A DNA stretch of 6,500 bases from Candidatus Gastranaerophilales bacterium (GCA_028694275.1 JAQUTS010000100.1:1-6500), one strand, 5' to 3'; shown: positions 1 through 4,564, counted from the first letter of the stretch. Numbers and translations are program-made. Notes: generated by a model from the sequence alone, not told the origin.

Positions 1-134
1 TTAACAGTAATATTAATAGAGAAAAATTATTGTGGAAAATTAGTTATTTTAATGAAGCTGATTTAAAAAGAATCAATAATTTTATTGGCAGTATGAATAT
101 AAAACAGGAGCAAGTTAATTTATTTAAATTATAA
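1..134 (+). CDS. C-terminal end of an unrecognised protein (partial)
   Basis: An open frame enters from the left edge (first whole codon at 3) and stops with TAA at 132-134, giving about 43 residues. The tail reads approximately NSNINREKLLWKISYFNE, then ADLKRINNFIGSM, then NIKQEQVNLFKL. It is rich in Asn, Lys and Ile, as expected for an A+T-rich genome, and looks like a soluble, mostly helical end with no membrane segment. I do not recognise a family from so short a piece. That it is a real gene is inferred from the absence of stops across the whole available stretch and from the amino-acid-like composition. An A+T-rich frame of this length could also stay open by chance, so confidence is limited. 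Confidence 0.45.
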   Translation, partial: NSNINREKLLWKISYFNEADLKRINNFIGSMNIKQEQVNLFKL

Positions 135-270
135 TCAAATTGCTATATATAAATAATCTTGCAAAAAACAAAACTTCCGACTTAAAAATTTATAAAAATA
201 AAATTTATGGTTTTATTTGTCAGACATTATGGTTTTATGTGTCCAATTATAGTGAGAAATCTCGGCATAC
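135..270. other. A+T-rich intergenic region
   Basis: This stretch lies between the partial gene at the left edge and the tmRNA terminator. It is dominated by A and T runs. A 79-codon frame beginning in it runs on into the tmRNA gene on the opposite strand and is not credible as a protein. I see no RNA gene, repeat or clear promoter here. Confidence 0.5.
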
Positions 271-296
271 AAAAAACCACCCCGAAAGGAGGTGGT
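271..296 (-). terminator. Intrinsic terminator of ssrA
   Basis: On the minus strand, a few bases after the tmRNA CCA end, ACCACC pairs with GGTGGT. Two further C-G pairs and a single bulged base lie inside, closed by a short loop, and the hairpin is followed by TTTTTT. The orientation and spacing fit termination of the tmRNA transcript. Confidence 0.85.
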
Positions 297-300
297 CTTG

Positions 301-701
301 TGGTGGAGACGGAGAGATTCGAACTCTCGTCCAAAACGGAATCCAACAAACATCTACGAGCGTAGGCAGTTATTATTGACTTTAGAAAAGGAATCTGCCA
401 CGACCTTAAAATCTAAAGCTAGCGTACCGCGCCCGGTTTGGAAATTGGCTTAACTCAGGGTATTTCCATCACCTGATTGCATCTTGCATAAGTGACCTTG
501 CAGATCGGCAAGATGGACCTGCAAAGTGGCTGATACTTAGTTAGAACTAAGCAGCGATTGCTGCTGGAGCAGCAAATGCGAATTCAGCATTAATGACGTT
601 TGATTTGCCATTTATTATTGTTTTGCTTGTTTGTATCGGAGAACAGCACTCCGACTCGCAGTCTATCTTCATCATCGCCCTGTCAAATCCAGAACGTCCC
701 C
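301..701 (-). ncRNA. ssrA: Transfer-messenger RNA (tmRNA), one-piece
   Basis: tmRNA rescues stalled ribosomes. It is charged with alanine, works with SmpB, and adds a degradation tag to the unfinished protein. The 401-nt minus-strand gene starts GGGGACG and ends CGTCTCC-ACCA. These pair over seven positions with a G-U at the third, the known alanine identity signal. The T arm near the 3' end carries GTTCGAATC, and the 5' part has TGGATTTGAC in place of the usual TGGTTTCGAC-type segment. The tag frame probably begins at the GGC codon (607-609) and ends at TAG (547-549). It reads GKSNVINAEFAFAAPAAIAA, 20 encoded residues after the tmRNA-borne Ala, with the typical hydrophobic Ala-rich end. A CTTAG/CTAAG hairpin (535-550) overlaps the tag stop codon. 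Both ends of the tRNA-like domain lie on one molecule, so it is not a split or permuted tmRNA. The exact resume codon is inferred. Confidence 0.95.
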
Positions 702-716
702 ATATTTCTATGGTTG
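682..716. repeat. 35-bp direct repeat, inner copy (spans tmRNA 5' end)
   Basis: This copy covers the first 20 nt of mature tmRNA plus 15 nt upstream. It is identical, base for base, to 837-871, at an offset of 155 bp. In minus-strand sense the upstream part contains CCATA-GAAA-TATGG, a 5-bp stem with a GAAA tetraloop that overlaps the first bases of tmRNA. Confidence 0.95.
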
Positions 717-836
717 TTCTGTTCAAAATGGCCCCGCTCAGCTATTTGAACCTGAAATTCACATTTCAGCTTCATAGCCTTTGCTCCACCTCACATACTG
801 CGTATGTTCGGCTTGCCCTAGCACTCGCCGTGCGGC
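717..836. repeat. 120-bp hairpin-rich insert between the direct repeats
   Basis: By hand count this segment is about 51% G+C (61 of 120), well above its A+T-rich surroundings. It contains several inverted repeats: TTCAAA/TTTGAA (722-727 with 745-750), CTGAAAT/ATTTCAG (752-758 with 763-769, 4-nt loop), ACATAC/GTATGT (793-798 with 802-807, 3-nt loop) and GCCG/CGGC (827-836). No frame across it looks like a protein. It separates the functional tmRNA gene from an outer copy of the tmRNA 5' end. It could be a miniature repeat element or the residue of a larger insertion; I cannot tell which from this window. Confidence 0.65.
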
Positions 837-871
837 GTCAAATCCAGAACGTCCCCATATTTCTATGGTTG
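837..871. repeat. 35-bp direct repeat, outer copy (truncated tmRNA 5' end)
   Basis: This is an exact second copy of 682-716. After the 20 tmRNA-like bases (minus strand) the sequence diverges completely from tmRNA, so it is a 5'-end fragment and not a second gene. A shorter related block, CCCCATATTTC, recurs at 915-925. Confidence 0.95.
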
Positions 872-901
872 ATGATAACCATATTTAATTTTCGATGTAC
901 A

Positions 902-937
902 CAACTACATTATACCCCATATTTCGAGGTTTTAAAG
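902..937 (-). promoter_or_regulatory. Possible original ssrA promoter
   Basis: On the minus strand a perfect TATAAT (909-914) is preceded, about 16-17 nt upstream, by TTTAAA or CTTTAA, a weak -35. Transcription would start near 902. That is about 46 nt before the outer tmRNA-like 5' end, but about 200 nt before the mature tmRNA 5' end at 701. If it is used, RNase P or other processing would remove a long leader. Confidence 0.4.
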
Positions 938-947
938 CCCAAAAAGT

Positions 948-1100
948 CTAATAATCGCGCCTAAAAAATGATTTCTCAGGAAAATTTGTATTTGAAGTCA
1001 CAATTTCTCGATATTCATTCTTATCAATATTAACGCCCATTGTTTTGGTATCAATTTTGATTTTGGGTAATTTTTTTGAGGTTTTTTCATCTTTTTTCAT
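948..1100 (-). CDS. Small hypothetical protein, 50 residues
   Basis: This minus-strand frame runs from ATG (1098-1100) to TAG (948-950) and starts 25 nt beyond the yjbQ stop. The protein begins MKKDEKTSKKLPKIKIDTKT and ends FPEKSFFRRDY. It is strongly basic at the N-terminus, soluble, and has no membrane segment. I recognise no family. Support for a real gene comes from the continuous frame, an amino-acid composition like that of its neighbours, and its position just downstream of yjbQ on the same strand. There is no clear Shine-Dalgarno site. Instead TATAAT (1107-1112) is followed by exactly six bases and then the ATG, so the mRNA could be leaderless. It could also be translated at a low level from a yjbQ read-through transcript. 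Confidence 0.5.
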   Translation of the reverse strand: MKKDEKTSKKLPKIKIDTKTMGVNIDKNEYREIVTSNTNFPEKSFFRRDY

Positions 1101-1106
1101 ATTTTT

Positions 1107-1112
1107 ATTATA
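1107..1112 (-). promoter_or_regulatory. -10 box placed for a leaderless start
   Basis: TATAAT on the minus strand is followed by AAAAAT and then the ATG of the 50-residue protein. The expected transcription start falls on the A of that ATG. No good -35 is visible; TGGGCG at 1130-1135 is the 17-nt-spaced candidate. Confidence 0.4.
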
Positions 1113-1124
1113 ATCCAAGCAAAA

Positions 1125-1538
1125 CTATTCGCCCATAACTTTGACTATCACGCGTTTTCTTCTTTGTCCGTCAAATTCTGCATAATAAATCTGTTGCCAG
1201 GTGCCAAAATCAAGTCTGCCATTGGTAATGGGCACAATAACTTCATGCCCTATTAGAAGGCTCTTAAGATGGCTGTCTCCATTTGTTTCGCCCGTAAAAT
1301 GATGCTTGTAATTAATATCAAAAGGTGCAATTTGTTCAAGCCATTTATCTATATCTGATATCAGGCCCGATTCCGCGTCATTTACATAAATACCTGCCGT
1401 AATGTGCATCGCAGACACAAGCACCATGCCCTCTTGGACTTCGCTTTTGCGAACAATATCAGCAACTTGTTGTGTAATATTAATATACTCACGATGTTTT
1501 TGCGTGTTAAACCAAAGATATTCAGTCAAAAATTTCAT
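1125..1538 (-). CDS. yjbQ: YjbQ family protein (UPF0047; thiamine-phosphate-synthase-like fold)
   Basis: This is a 137-residue single-domain protein of the usual family length. The family hallmarks are in order: SAMHITAGIYVNDAES (42-57), followed by an acidic SDIDKWLEQIAP stretch, then the NGDSHLKSLLIGHEVIVPI block (86-104), GRLDFGTWQQIYY (107-119) and a C-terminal EFDGQRRKRVIVKVMGE. Family members form trimers. Some have weak thiamine-phosphate synthase activity, but the physiological role is not settled. The conserved His45 and the HLKSLL region mark the putative active site. The start is set by a strong ribosome binding site, AAAGAGGTGAAT-ATG. The frame is open 26 codons further upstream but lacks such a site, and that extension is Tyr/Lys-rich filler. 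It is transcribed divergently from the lipase gene. The small protein at 948-1100 follows on the same strand. Confidence 0.92.
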   Translation of the reverse strand: MKFLTEYLWFNTQKHREYINITQQVADIVRKSEVQEGMVLVSAMHITAGIYVNDAESGLISDIDKWLEQIAPFDINYKHHFTGETNGDSHLKSLLIGHEVIVPITNGRLDFGTWQQIYYAEFDGQRRKRVIVKVMGE

Positions 1539-1561
1539 ATTCACCTCTTTGCTTACAAACT

Positions 1562-1574
1562 CATTTTTATTATA
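1562..1574 (-). promoter_or_regulatory. Probable yjbQ promoter (-10)
   Basis: A perfect TATAAT (1569-1574, minus strand) lies 30 nt before the yjbQ ATG. That places the RNA start near 1562, with a short leader carrying the AGAGGTGA ribosome site (1541-1548). The -35 region is A+T-rich without a clear hexamer. Confidence 0.5.
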
Positions 1575-1601
1575 CCTCATTGTAAAAATATATTTATATT
1601 T

Positions 1602-1637
1602 TAAATATAAATACAAAAAACATGTATAATTATTTAT
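1602..1637 (+). promoter_or_regulatory. Probable lipase-gene promoter
   Basis: TATAAT (1625-1630) is followed by a start region near 1637 and a leader of about 22 nt containing CAGGAG seven bases before the ATG. A weak -35 (TAAATA, 1602-1607) sits 17 bp upstream. The divergent yjbQ and lipase promoters share about 90 bp of very A+T-rich DNA. Confidence 0.45.
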
Positions 1638-1658
1638 ATAAAAAAACAGGAGTGGAAC

Positions 1659-2519
1659 ATGGAAAAAAACTTCCCCATATGCTTAAAACTAAGCAAAGAA
1701 ATTTACAAAGATGAAATCCCCACCAAAATTGATGGCTGGGCAAGAATCGACGGTGTGTGCGATGAAAACAACAGCGATACATACAAAAAACTCAATTTTG
1801 CATGCGGAGCATACAAAAAAGATGACGAAATAATCATCGCATTTAGAGGTACAAACGACCTGCTTGATATCATAACGGACTTTAGCTTTGTAATAAGAAA
1901 AATTCCTGCTATGACACCTAAAATCGCCCAAAATTATTACAACAAAATCCAACAACAATGCCCAAATTGCAAAATATATTTTACCGGGCATTCACTTGGC
2001 GGTGCCTACGCTCAGTTGATTTGCGCCCAGCTCATCCAAGAAAACAAAGACTGCAAAGCCATAACTTTTAACGCTCCTGGGATGGGATATGTCCTTAACA
2101 CCAAAAAATTCGACAAATCTCTTGACTACTCAAGCATCAGCAATTATGTTGTGATGAACGATTTTATCGGAAATTTCAAATCACACATAGGCTACACCTA
2201 TTATATACAGCCATTTCCGCTTGATTCGCTTAAAGAAGACGGAACATTGGAAACATCCCACGGCTGCATATTATCATACAATGAAGAAAAGTTTGGCCCA
2301 TGCTTTAGCAAACCTGAAGGCTTTGGAACAAAAGAGTCCTGGGCAATATATTGTTATGATGTAAAAAACAAAGAAAAGTATAAAATTTTGCTAAATAAAA
2401 GAATCCGACCTAAAGATCTTGAAAATGCAATAAAAATAATCCAAAGCCAAAAAGACAAAATTAAGCTCAAAAATTCTTTCACATACAAAACAAAAGGAAA
2501 AGAATACAGCTTGGCATAG
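1659..2519 (+). CDS. Class 3 lipase-like alpha/beta hydrolase
   Basis: This 286-residue protein resembles the class 3 lipase / DUF2974 (Mbeg1-like) group of alpha/beta hydrolases. AFRGT (61-65) matches the strand-turn that supplies the oxyanion hole. FTGHSLGGAYAQL (108-120) is the nucleophile elbow, with Ser112 as the likely catalytic serine. ITFNAPGMG (135-143) is the typical following strand. VVMNDFIGN (164-172) offers Asp168, and His201 (in LETSHGCIL) or His176 is the likely catalytic histidine. I see no signal peptide or membrane segment, so it may act in the cytoplasm, or leave the cell by another route. The Lys-rich tail from about 235 lies beyond the core. The start is supported by CAGGAG seven nt upstream. 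Its substrate, whether lipid, acyl ester or other, cannot be read from the sequence. It appears to be transcribed alone. Confidence 0.85.
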   Translation: MEKNFPICLKLSKEIYKDEIPTKIDGWARIDGVCDENNSDTYKKLNFACGAYKKDDEIIIAFRGTNDLLDIITDFSFVIRKIPAMTPKIAQNYYNKIQQQCPNCKIYFTGHSLGGAYAQLICAQLIQENKDCKAITFNAPGMGYVLNTKKFDKSLDYSSISNYVVMNDFIGNFKSHIGYTYYIQPFPLDSLKEDGTLETSHGCILSYNEEKFGPCFSKPEGFGTKESWAIYCYDVKNKEKYKILLNKRIRPKDLENAIKIIQSQKDKIKLKNSFTYKTKGKEYSLA

Positions 2520-2545
2520 CCCGAGTTATAATAATCTCCCCAAAA

Positions 2546-2575
2546 ATAAAGATCTCACTTGCGTGAGATCTTTAT
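2546..2575 (-). terminator. Intrinsic terminator beyond the duplicated tRNA 3' end
   Basis: A perfect 13-bp stem (2546-2558 with 2563-2575) with loop TTGC is followed on the minus strand by a T-rich run, TTTTTGGGG after the stem. It sits directly after the CCA of the duplicated tRNA-Leu 3' fragment, exactly as the next terminator sits after the intact tRNA. It could also weakly end the lipase transcript from the other side, but there is no T-run in that direction. Confidence 0.75.
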
Positions 2576-2596
2576 GGTACCGAAGGCCGGACTCGA
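2573..2596 (-). repeat. Duplicated tRNA-Leu 3' end (att-like repeat)
   Basis: These 24 bp are identical to 2700-2723. They cover the T loop, the 3' half of the T stem, the 3' strand of the acceptor stem and the CCA of tRNA-Leu. Upstream (minus sense) the sequence diverges and the T stem can no longer pair, so this is a fragment and not a tRNA. The length and position match the core sites that tyrosine recombinases use in tRNA genes; the link to an actual element is inference. Confidence 0.85.
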
Positions 2597-2630
2597 CTGA
2601 GCAAACGATAAGTTTGCGATTACAAATTCT

Positions 2631-2654
2631 CACGAAGGGGAAACCCTCGTGCCG
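2631..2654. repeat. Hairpin containing an inverted fragment of tRNA-Leu
   Basis: CACGA-a-GGG and CCC-TCGTG form a stem with one bulge (2631-2651). Bases 2642-2654 (AACCCTCGTGCCG) match the variable-arm/T-stem stretch of the intact tRNA-Leu (2726-2738) exactly, but in the opposite orientation. A 13-base match at this distance is unlikely by chance. Confidence 0.6.
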
Positions 2655-2664
2655 CAAAAATCCA

Positions 2665-2702
2665 CAAAAAAATATAACCCTCACTTATAGTGAGGGTTAT
2701 AT
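2665..2702 (-). terminator. Intrinsic terminator of tRNA-Leu
   Basis: ATAACCCTCAC pairs with GTGAGGGTTAT (2674-2684 with 2690-2700, 5-nt loop), extendable by two pairs. On the minus strand it is followed by seven Ts. It begins at the tRNA CCA end and is a strong terminator. Confidence 0.9.
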
Positions 2703-2789
2703 GGTACCGAAGGCCGGACTCGAACCGGCACGAGGGTTGAGCTCGGTGGATTTTGAGTCCACTGCGTCTACCGATTTCGCCACTTCGGC
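2702..2789 (-). tRNA. tRNA-Leu, anticodon CAA
   Basis: This 88-nt class II tRNA decodes UUG. On the minus strand it opens with GCCGAAG and closes with CTTCGGT-A-CCA. That gives seven acceptor pairs, the first being a G-U wobble, discriminator A73 as expected for leucine, and an encoded CCA. The D-arm region carries GCGAAATCGGTAGACGC, and the anticodon arm is GTGGA-CTCAAAA-TCCAC with CAA at 2753-2755. A long variable arm (CGAGCTCAACCCTCG) is present, and the T arm contains GGTTCGAGTCC. Its own promoter and terminator flank it closely. It is the only intact member of a cluster of tRNA-Leu fragments spread over 2573-2885. Confidence 0.96.
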
Positions 2790-2796
2790 ATACACT

Positions 2797-2832
2797 TGCA
2801 CATATTATATAATGAAATCCCAAAATGGTGAA
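2797..2832 (-). promoter_or_regulatory. tRNA-Leu promoter
   Basis: On the minus strand TTCACC (2827-2832) and TATAAT (2804-2809) are separated by exactly 17 bp. The predicted RNA start is near 2797, about eight nt before the mature tRNA 5' end, which fits a short leader removed by RNase P. Confidence 0.65.
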
Positions 2833-2839
2833 ATCGGTG

Positions 2840-2884
2840 ATCTTTGAGATACCTTCGTAAACTACGGTTTGCACCACTTCGGCA
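2840..2884 (-). pseudogene. Possible decayed 5' half of a tRNA-Leu
   Basis: On the minus strand GCCGAAGTGG, with its preceding AT, repeats the 5' end of the intact tRNA-Leu exactly. After a divergent stretch comes GGTATCTCAAAGATCACC, which can fold as a stem around a CTCAAAG loop holding CAA in the anticodon position. No T arm or 3' end follows before the promoter of the intact gene. Together with the 3' fragment at 2573-2596 this could be the two halves of a broken tRNA-Leu around the intact one. Only the first 12 bases are a strong match, so the call is tentative. Confidence 0.3.
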
Positions 2885-2979
2885 TGTGCTTGTGGATTTA
2901 TTTTATTCAAAATATACACATTTGGCAAGTGTTTTAAATCAAAACTTCACTACACAACAAAGACAAACTAAAAATGAGC

Positions 2980-3008
2980 AAAAAAAAAGCCTTTAATTAA
3001 AAAAGGCT
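2980..3008 (-). terminator. Strong minus-strand terminator with no obvious gene before it
   Basis: AGCCTTT (2988-2994) pairs with AAAGGCT (3002-3008). On the minus strand the hairpin is followed by nine Ts (2980-2988). No convincing minus-strand protein gene ends just before it, and a 70-codon frame runs straight through it. It may end an unannotated small RNA. Confidence 0.7.
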
Positions 3009-3201
3009 CAAGGGAAATACAGTCAAATGTGTGGGTTAAAAAATAACTTAAAAATCTTTTATTTATCCAGCTCAATTTTTTTATCGACAACTTTTCCACA
3101 CACCTTTGATTCTTAAACCGAATATCCTCCAAACAGATGAGTAAACCCTTAAAATTCGTTAATACAAAAATCGCCACCATAGCTATAACAAAAAGATCTG
3201 A
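3009..3201. other. Intergenic region with a long imperfect stem; possible small RNA
   Basis: There is no convincing protein gene in this stretch. CAAA-TGTGTGG (3024-3034) can pair with CCACACA-cc-TTTG (3096-3108), with extra outer pairs including a G-U on the plus strand, closing an A+T-rich loop of about 60 nt. The terminator at 2980-3008 lies on one side. I match no known RNA family here. A 22-codon frame (3137-3205, plus strand) ends in an ATGA overlap with a possible upstream start of the ABC ATPase. Confidence 0.35.
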
Positions 3202-3213
3202 ATGATATATAAT
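3185..3213 (+). promoter_or_regulatory. Promoter of the ABC ATPase-cutA unit (leaderless layout)
   Basis: TATAAT (3208-3213) is followed by AAAACT and then ATG at 3220. ATAACA (3185-3190) matches the -35 consensus at four of six positions with 17-bp spacing. The expected RNA start coincides with the A of ATG 3220, and there is no Shine-Dalgarno site before either possible start codon. Confidence 0.45.
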
Positions 3214-3219
3214 AAAACT

Positions 3220-4188
3220 ATGGAAAATTTCATTGAAATAAAAGACCTAAAAAAACAATTTGTGACAACAAAAGGTTTTTGGGGAGAAAAAAAAGAAATT
3301 GTATATGCCTTAAACGGGATTAACTTCAATATCAAAAAGGGCGAAACCTTTGCTTTGGTCGGAGAATCAGGCTGCGGCAAATCGACTGCTGCAAGATGTA
3401 TTTTGGCACTTGAAAATATCACATCAGGAGAAGTTATTTTTGACGGAATAAATCTCGCCAAATCAGACAGAAAAACACTAAAAAATCTCCGAAAAAGAAT
3501 GCAGATTATCTTTCAAAACCCCTACTCCAGCCTAAATCCCAGAATGAAAATATATGATATTTTAGCCGAGCCTCTAAAAATAAACTATAAACTCTCAAAA
3601 GAAGAAATCCAAAACAGAATCCTCGAAACAGCTGATATGACAGGGGTTTCGAGAGATTCGTTGTCCAGGTTCCCGCATGAATTCTCAGGAGGGCAAAGAC
3701 AAAGAATAGGCATCGCACGCGCAATTATTCTAAAACCCGATTTTATCATCGCAGATGAACCTGTAAGTGCCCTTGATGTAAGCATTCAGGCGCAGATTTT
3801 GAATCTTCTGAAAGACCTAAAAAAAGAACTAAACCTAACCTATCTTTTCATCTCGCATGACTTGAGCGTGGTCAAATATATTTCTGATCGCATAGGCGTT
3901 ATGTACCTTGGAGAACTTGTTGAAACAGCGACCACCCAAGAACTCTTCACCAACCCAAAACATCCATACACCAAGGCTCTTTTGGGTGCTGTTCCGAAAA
4001 TCCAAAAAGACGGAGTACCCAAAATATTATTATCAGGAGATCTGCCAAGCCCAAAAAACCTGCCCGAGGGGTGCAAATTTGCATCAAGATGTCCTTATGT
4101 CATGGAAATTTGCCACACCATAAACCCTGATTACAGCGTTTTTTCAGAAACACAAAAAGCAAAATGTCACCTTTATACAAAAGACTAG
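3220..4188 (+). CDS. Oligopeptide/dipeptide ABC transporter ATP-binding protein (OppF/DppF type)
   Basis: This is the ATP-hydrolysing subunit of a peptide-type ABC importer, bound to the inner face of the membrane permeases. Numbering from the chosen start (322 residues): Walker A GESGCGKS at 48-55, Q-loop in IIFQNPYSSLNPRM, signature FSGGQRQR at 155-162, Walker B FIIADEP at 175-181, D-loop SALD, and the switch His at 213 (FISHD). The C-terminal extension typical of the Opp/Dpp group follows. It has the HPYTKALL motif and four cysteines (285, 291, 298, 316) in the CKFASRCPYVMEIC arrangement known to bind an iron-sulfur cluster in some relatives. ATG 3202, six codons upstream, is the alternative start. 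I prefer 3220 because the -10 box overlaps the upstream codons and ENFIEIKDL begins the family domain. No permease, binding protein or partner ATPase is adjacent, so its substrate is unknown. cutA follows within ten bases. Confidence 0.93.
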   Translation: MENFIEIKDLKKQFVTTKGFWGEKKEIVYALNGINFNIKKGETFALVGESGCGKSTAARCILALENITSGEVIFDGINLAKSDRKTLKNLRKRMQIIFQNPYSSLNPRMKIYDILAEPLKINYKLSKEEIQNRILETADMTGVSRDSLSRFPHEFSGGQRQRIGIARAIILKPDFIIADEPVSALDVSIQAQILNLLKDLKKELNLTYLFISHDLSVVKYISDRIGVMYLGELVETATTQELFTNPKHPYTKALLGAVPKIQKDGVPKILLSGDLPSPKNLPEGCKFASRCPYVMEICHTINPDYSVFSETQKAKCHLYTKD

Positions 4189-4197
4189 AGGTCCAAA

Positions 4198-4506
4198 ATG
4201 AAAGTAATTTTATCAACAACACAAAACCTCGAAGAAGCCAAAACAATAGCTGATTTTATCGTAAAAAATCACCTTGCGGCCTGCGTGAACATAATACCGA
4301 CGGTACTTTCTGTCTACGAATGGGAAAACCAAATGCGAGATGATTATGAGGCACTTATGATAATCAAAACCTCCAAAGAAAAAATCGAGCCCGTAATCAA
4401 AAAAATAAAAGAGCTTCATTCCTACTCGCTTCCTGAAATAATTTGTCTTGATGTGACTGATGGCAATCAAGACTATATAAATTGGGTTTTGAAACAAAGC
4501 AAATAG
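4198..4506 (+). CDS. cutA: Divalent-cation tolerance protein CutA
   Basis: A small cytoplasmic protein of 102 residues, the normal CutA1 length. The family forms very stable ferredoxin-like trimers linked to copper and other divalent-metal tolerance; its precise biochemical role is still debated. Visible family signatures are STTQNLEEAKTIADFIV at the N-terminus, LAACVNIIP (26-34), SVYEWENQ (38-45), EALMIIKTS (51-59) and HSYSLPEIICLDV (74-86). The cysteine in LAACVNI is a common metal-site candidate. It starts nine nt after the ABC ATPase stop codon. The AGAGGT ribosome site overlaps that TAG stop, so the two genes are almost certainly cotranscribed and perhaps translationally coupled. A weak terminator may follow at 4527-4564. 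Confidence 0.95.
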   Translation: MKVILSTTQNLEEAKTIADFIVKNHLAACVNIIPTVLSVYEWENQMRDDYEALMIIKTSKEKIEPVIKKIKELHSYSLPEIICLDVTDGNQDYINWVLKQSK

Positions 4507-4526
4507 GTATGTTTCAACATGTTAAT

Positions 4527-4564
4527 AAAAAAAGCGACAATTTTGGCAATTTTGGCGTTTTTTT
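4527..4564 (+). terminator. Possible weak terminator after cutA
   Basis: Seven As (4527-4533) plus CG can pair with CG plus seven Ts (4557-4564) around an interior containing two copies of AATTTTGG. The stem is mostly A-U with bulges, so termination would be inefficient if it occurs at all. Confidence 0.3.

Noticed and set aside
593..964. 123-codon plus-strand frame
   Set aside because: It runs antisense through the tmRNA 5' part, both 35-bp repeats and the insert, and its sequence does not look like a protein. The non-coding explanation is sufficient.
1402..1629. 75- and 66-codon plus-strand frames opposite yjbQ
   Set aside because: They are antisense shadows of a well-supported gene with a strong ribosome site.
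2563..2928. 94- and 102-codon frames over the tRNA-Leu cluster (both strands)
   Set aside because: They read through the tRNA, its terminators and its promoter. These are shadows of RNA genes.
3092..3100. TTTTCCACA, a DnaA-box-like 9-mer
   Set aside because: It is a single relaxed match inside a stem, with no cluster of boxes, no A+T unwinding repeats tied to it, and no dnaA/dnaN nearby. It is not evidence of an origin.
2968..3180. 70-codon minus-strand frame
   Set aside because: It translates straight through a strong terminator on the same strand, has no ribosome site and lacks protein-like conservation signals visible by eye.
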